A stretch of 64,000 nucleotides of DNA, from positions 1 to 64,000 of the forward strand of contig JAMXBD010002478.1 in the NCBI GenBank assembly GCA_024138025.1. The letters are read 5' to 3'. Of the stretch, positions 61,370 to 64,000 are shown piece by piece (within the stretch, counting starts at the first letter, position 1; the number at the start of each line of letters is the position of its first letter). Source of the stretch: Combretum micranthum. Its lineage: Eukaryota; Streptophyta; Magnoliopsida; Myrtales; Combretaceae. Under the pieces are notes generated by a model. The model saw only the letters and a list, made by a program, of their open reading frames with translations. It was not told the origin of the DNA and made no database searches. Both the position numbers and the translations under genes were made by a program.

Positions 61370-62179
61370 TCAATCCATCTGAAACTTCTGAACTTTCATC
61401 CTTTCATCATTGTATATGCCTCCAGCAAATCTGAGCAATCTACAAAACTCTGCATAATACTCTTCAACTGTTCTATTGCCTTGCCTGAGACTCAACCAAT
61501 CTGAAATCATCTGTTCTCGGACCGTGTTGGGAAAATATTGTAGAAAGAAAGCTTCTTTGAATCTAAACCATGAAATCGGTCTCACCATGTCTTGACTTGT
61601 CAATCTCCACCAATTATTTGCATCCTTCTTGAGCATATAAACCGCTAAGTCAACCTTTCTATTCTCTGGAACTTCACTAGCTGCAAAGGCTTTCTCTAGT
61701 TCTTCAACCCAATGCTCAGCAGTAGTAGGATCTGAAATTGTTCCATCGAATTCTGGCACAATCTTGACAAAATCATGTAACTTAACTTGGTCATTCCTCT
61801 CATTGCCTTGCACATTTGCTCCATGACCCATCGCTTGAGGAGTATGTTGTTGTACAAACTGTTGCTGGTGTTGGTACATCATTTGTTGATACTGTTGCAT
61901 CATAGCAAACATATCTCTGAATATCGCACACATAGCATTCGGATCTCCCATTGGCATTTGTGTCATCTCTGGCATTGGTGGCATGGGAGGAAAAGAAGGC
62001 ATTTGGGGCATCGGAGGTGGTTGTGGAGCTTGAGCTGTAGAAGCAGAAGCAGGAGATGGAGTAGTAGTAGAAGCTGGAATAGATGATGAAATAGAAGCTT
62101 GAGCAGTTGATGATGATGGAGGAGGTGGCATGTCCTCTCGTTCCGACTGTTGTCTAGTTTGTCTCCGAGTTCTATCCAT
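61370..62179 (-). CDS. X gag (capsid) N-terminal part
   Basis: Starts MDRTRRQTRQQSER about 214 bases after the primer site, then a low-complexity Pro/Ser/Thr/Met/Gln region (residues ~15-115), then a retrotransposon gag domain with HDFVKIVPEFDGTISDPTTA, AVYMLKKDANNWWR, FKEAFFLQYFPNTVREQM and RQGNRTVEEYYAEFCRLLRF. Gag forms the particle shell that houses reverse transcription. The frame breaks near 61385, where the expected continuation SDGLNQEIKGEVKMF is in another frame. Confidence 0.9.
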   Translation of the reverse strand: MDRTRRQTRQQSEREDMPPPPSSSTAQASISSSIPASTTTPSPASASTAQAPQPPPMPQMPSFPPMPPMPEMTQMPMGDPNAMCAIFRDMFAMMQQYQQMMYQHQQQFVQQHTPQAMGHGANVQGNERNDQVKLHDFVKIVPEFDGTISDPTTAEHWVEELEKAFAASEVPENRKVDLAVYMLKKDANNWWRLTSQDMVRPISWFRFKEAFFLQYFPNTVREQMISDWLSLRQGNRTVEEYYAEFCRLLRFAGGIYNDERMKVQKFQMD

Positions 62180-62392
62180 CTATAAACAACATATAATATA
62201 TGCATGGCACTTGTTAAATATGCAATCCTAATGAAATGTCACTCAATTAACAATCTCACAAACAATCAAAGCAATAATCAAACAAACCGCATCACTCAAA
62301 TCAACTTAAGTTTATCCTAAACAAACCACACTACACTTAAAGTCAAATCATATTTAGCAATCTCATTTAAACAAGCAGTCATACAAACTAAG

Positions 62393-62404
62393 GCTCTGAT
62401 ACCA
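62393..62404 (-). promoter_or_regulatory. Primer binding site (tRNA-iMet), family X
   Basis: GCTCTGATACCA, reverse complement of TGGTATCAGAGC, two bases from the LTR edge at 62407. Confidence 0.92.
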
Positions 62405-62406
62405 AC

Positions 62407-62784
62407 TGTAAAGACCCCCCACTTAACCCAATTATTAAGTGTGCCAAATCTCCCGACCACGCATAATACCCAAATATTAGGAACAATATTCAAGTATTAT
62501 ACGTAAGGTCGTCTTAAAAAGAGATGTTTGTAATGACTACCTGTTTAAAATAGATATAACATTCATATGCTTTGAATGAAAACATTACCACTACATAGGT
62601 AGTGGTACATTAACTATATACAAACCATACATAATATATTTACACATTACAACTTCATTACAAACATCTCTTTTTAACGACCTTACGTATAATACTTGAA
62701 TATTGTTCCTAATATTTGGGTATTATGCGTGGTCGGGAGATTTGGCACACTTAATAATTGGGTTAAGTGGGCCGGGTCTTTACA
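62407..62784 (-). repeat. Aberrant family X 5' LTR with inverted U5 end
   Basis: Bases 62407-62660 match the U5-side 254 bp of the 3' LTR (44408-44660). Bases 62655-62784 are the reverse complement of 62407-62536, ending GGGCCGGGTCTTTACA, followed at once by the target duplication ATTTC. The switch point lies in a shared TCATTA. More than 2 kb of normal LTR is missing, and the outer end is U5 instead of U3. Left-arm bases differ slightly (GACCCCCC where other copies have GACCCGGCCC). Confidence 0.9.
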
Positions 62785-62877
62785 ATTTCCAATAGCTATA
62801 TCCCCCTAAAGGGAAACCACCTTATTAGATCTCTTAACTGCTAGAACTGGCTATTTTCCTTTAACTAAATATGCTTC

Positions 62878-64000
62878 TGTAAAGACCCAACATGCTCAAT
62901 TCTTAAATTAAGTACACCAAGTCCCCAACCACGTATAACTCTTACGAATTATACGTAAGGTTATCTTAAAAGAAGGTGTTTATGTTGAACATTGCTATTC
63001 GATTTTAGATTGTGAAATCATTCACTTAGATTCTGGTAACAACTGGATTTAGCAGCGGAAAAATAAACTTTAATAAAAACGTTTCTGCATAAAAGCATTT
63101 CAAACTTCCACTATTAAAAGTGGAAAAACTTTCACTTTGATAAATATTTACAAAAGCTTATTTACAAAAAATATAGGCACTAACAAGCCCTTAAATGGAA
63201 ATACAAATTTATAATTAAATCCAGTCTTTATAGAACAAAACAAAGAAGAAACAAAATACAAATATATCTCGGTCCTATTACATTTCACTCATCTCCCAAA
63301 TCTTCAAATTAACCCGATGCCCGAGACAAACATCATCGCATCAACAACAACAACAATAACTCATCATCATCAACTTCATCGACATCATCTTATTAACAAC
63401 AAAACCTGTAAAAAGAATAACAACAACAATAATGAGCTGGAGCCTAGTACACAGTAATAAAATCACACATGGAGTGGCACACGACTTAAACTATATGCAA
63501 TGCACAGCCATAGATTATTATCGTTTCTTTAAAGTAAATAAACAACTATCACAGGAGCACTCACACTTTGAATCAAGCCATGGGAATCTAGGGATCCTGA
63601 GTAACGCTTACGATGCTCAAGGGGTTGATATAAGCAGCCCGAATACTTATATCTCCTAGATAATGTTACACTGAAAAGAAACAGTAATCTCATCCAGGGC
63701 TTATAGCCGTTACCCAACTCTACTTAGACTCAGTCCATAACATAAATCTAGTTCACACACTCCCATAAACATTGAACTAAAATATGATACTTATTTCCAA
63801 GTTTAAGTAAATGTTACACTGTTACTATATTCCCTTCGATTACCCGCCGAGCCATGTCATTGCATCATTATAAGTGACCTAAGCGCCTATTATAATATTG
63901 TCATTGCATCATGACAACCCACCGAGCCAAATCATTGCATCATGATAAGTGGCCTAAGCGTTTATTCTAACATTGTCATTGCATCATGACAAGTTGTCGC
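62878..64000 (-). mobile_element. Family Y LTR, partial (runs off the window)
   Basis: Starts TGTAAAGACCCAACATGC (left flank GCTTC) and follows the Y LTR in order: GTTTATGTTGAACATTGC, CATCATC-rich block, GGAGCACTCACACT, CCTGAG...CTCAAGG, hairpin units at 63856 (imperfect), 63900, 63931 and 63975. More diverged than the two Y LTRs at 45-55 kb. Whether it is a solo LTR or part of a full element cannot be told from this window. Confidence 0.85.

Larger units (their letters stand above)
44408..62784 (-). mobile_element. Family X Ty3/gypsy chromovirus, split by a nested Y element
   Basis: Minus-strand order: aberrant 5' LTR (62784-62407), primer site (62404-62393), gag, zinc knuckles, protease, RT, RNase H, integrase, chromodomain-like tail, polypurine tract (57454-57442) and 3' LTR (57441-44408). 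Target duplication ATTTC at 44403-44407 and 62785-62789 is perfect. The 3' LTR is about 2.76 kb after removal of the nested Y element at 45205-55466. Pol order RT-RNase H-INT and a chromodomain-like C-terminus place it among Ty3/gypsy chromoviruses, most like Tekay/Del; that clade assignment is an inference from motifs. Reading frames carry several frameshifts and one stop. Confidence 0.88.

Noticed and set aside
61787..62086. Ser/Arg/His-rich + strand frame
   Set aside because: Antisense shadow of the low-complexity gag N-terminus.

Overview
This is a repeat-rich plant nuclear segment, most likely from a eudicot. It is AT-rich, its only cellular gene remnants are plant-type (a plant calmodulin-binding-domain protein, an intron-bearing IMP4 fragment and a PUB43/PUB44-like armadillo protein), and its retrotransposons use the plant initiator-tRNA-Met primer site TGGTATCAGAGC. 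I cannot name the species. No intact cellular gene, tRNA, rRNA or CRISPR array was found.

Layout. (1) 1-6.0 kb: three decayed gene remnants on the + strand. (2) 6.09-6.75 kb: a non-autonomous hAT element with a perfect 8-bp target duplication. (3) 9.18-16.1 kb: a LARD-type element called Z here, with a 4.37-kb LTR, a 1.75-kb non-coding interior and a truncated 3' LTR. (4) 16.4-19.9 kb: an old solo LTR of a second family, Y. (5) 19.9-24.6 kb: unclassified old repeat sequence with an 85-bp x 3 tandem array. (6) 24.6-35.3 kb: an old Y-like LTR that received a solo LTR of family X, which in turn received a solo LTR of family W and a second X solo LTR. (7) 35.3-37.5 kb: a hAT-like element with a nested 159-bp CACTA MITE, then a second CACTA-like element. 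(8) 38.06-42.41 kb: a complete solo LTR of family Z with target duplication CATCA. (9) 44.41-62.78 kb: an autonomous-type Ty3/gypsy chromovirus of family X on the - strand, with gag, protease, RT, RNase H, integrase and chromodomain. Its 3' LTR is split by a full 10.26-kb Y element (target duplication ATAAT, two nearly identical 4.0-kb LTRs, non-coding 2.27-kb interior). (10) 62.88-64 kb: the start of another Y LTR.

How the parts relate. X is the only element encoding transposition proteins. X, Y and Z share the tRNA-Met primer site and a TTTCG-AGGA-CGAAA hairpin next to the polypurine tract; X and Y also share LTR termini (sense TGAAATA...GGGTCTTTACA). X-type proteins may therefore have mobilised Y; this is inference. 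The X reading frames carry several frameshifts and one in-frame stop, yet the catalytic motifs are all visible, so this copy is probably dead unless the lesions are sequencing errors.

Most unusual observations: the X 5' LTR ends in an inverted copy of its own U5 end but still has a perfect 5-bp target duplication with the far end; LTRs carry arrays of a small inverted repeat whose arms change in a compensatory way; a GC-rich cassette at one LTR position is different in each family; and a hairpin beside the polypurine tract has covarying arms.
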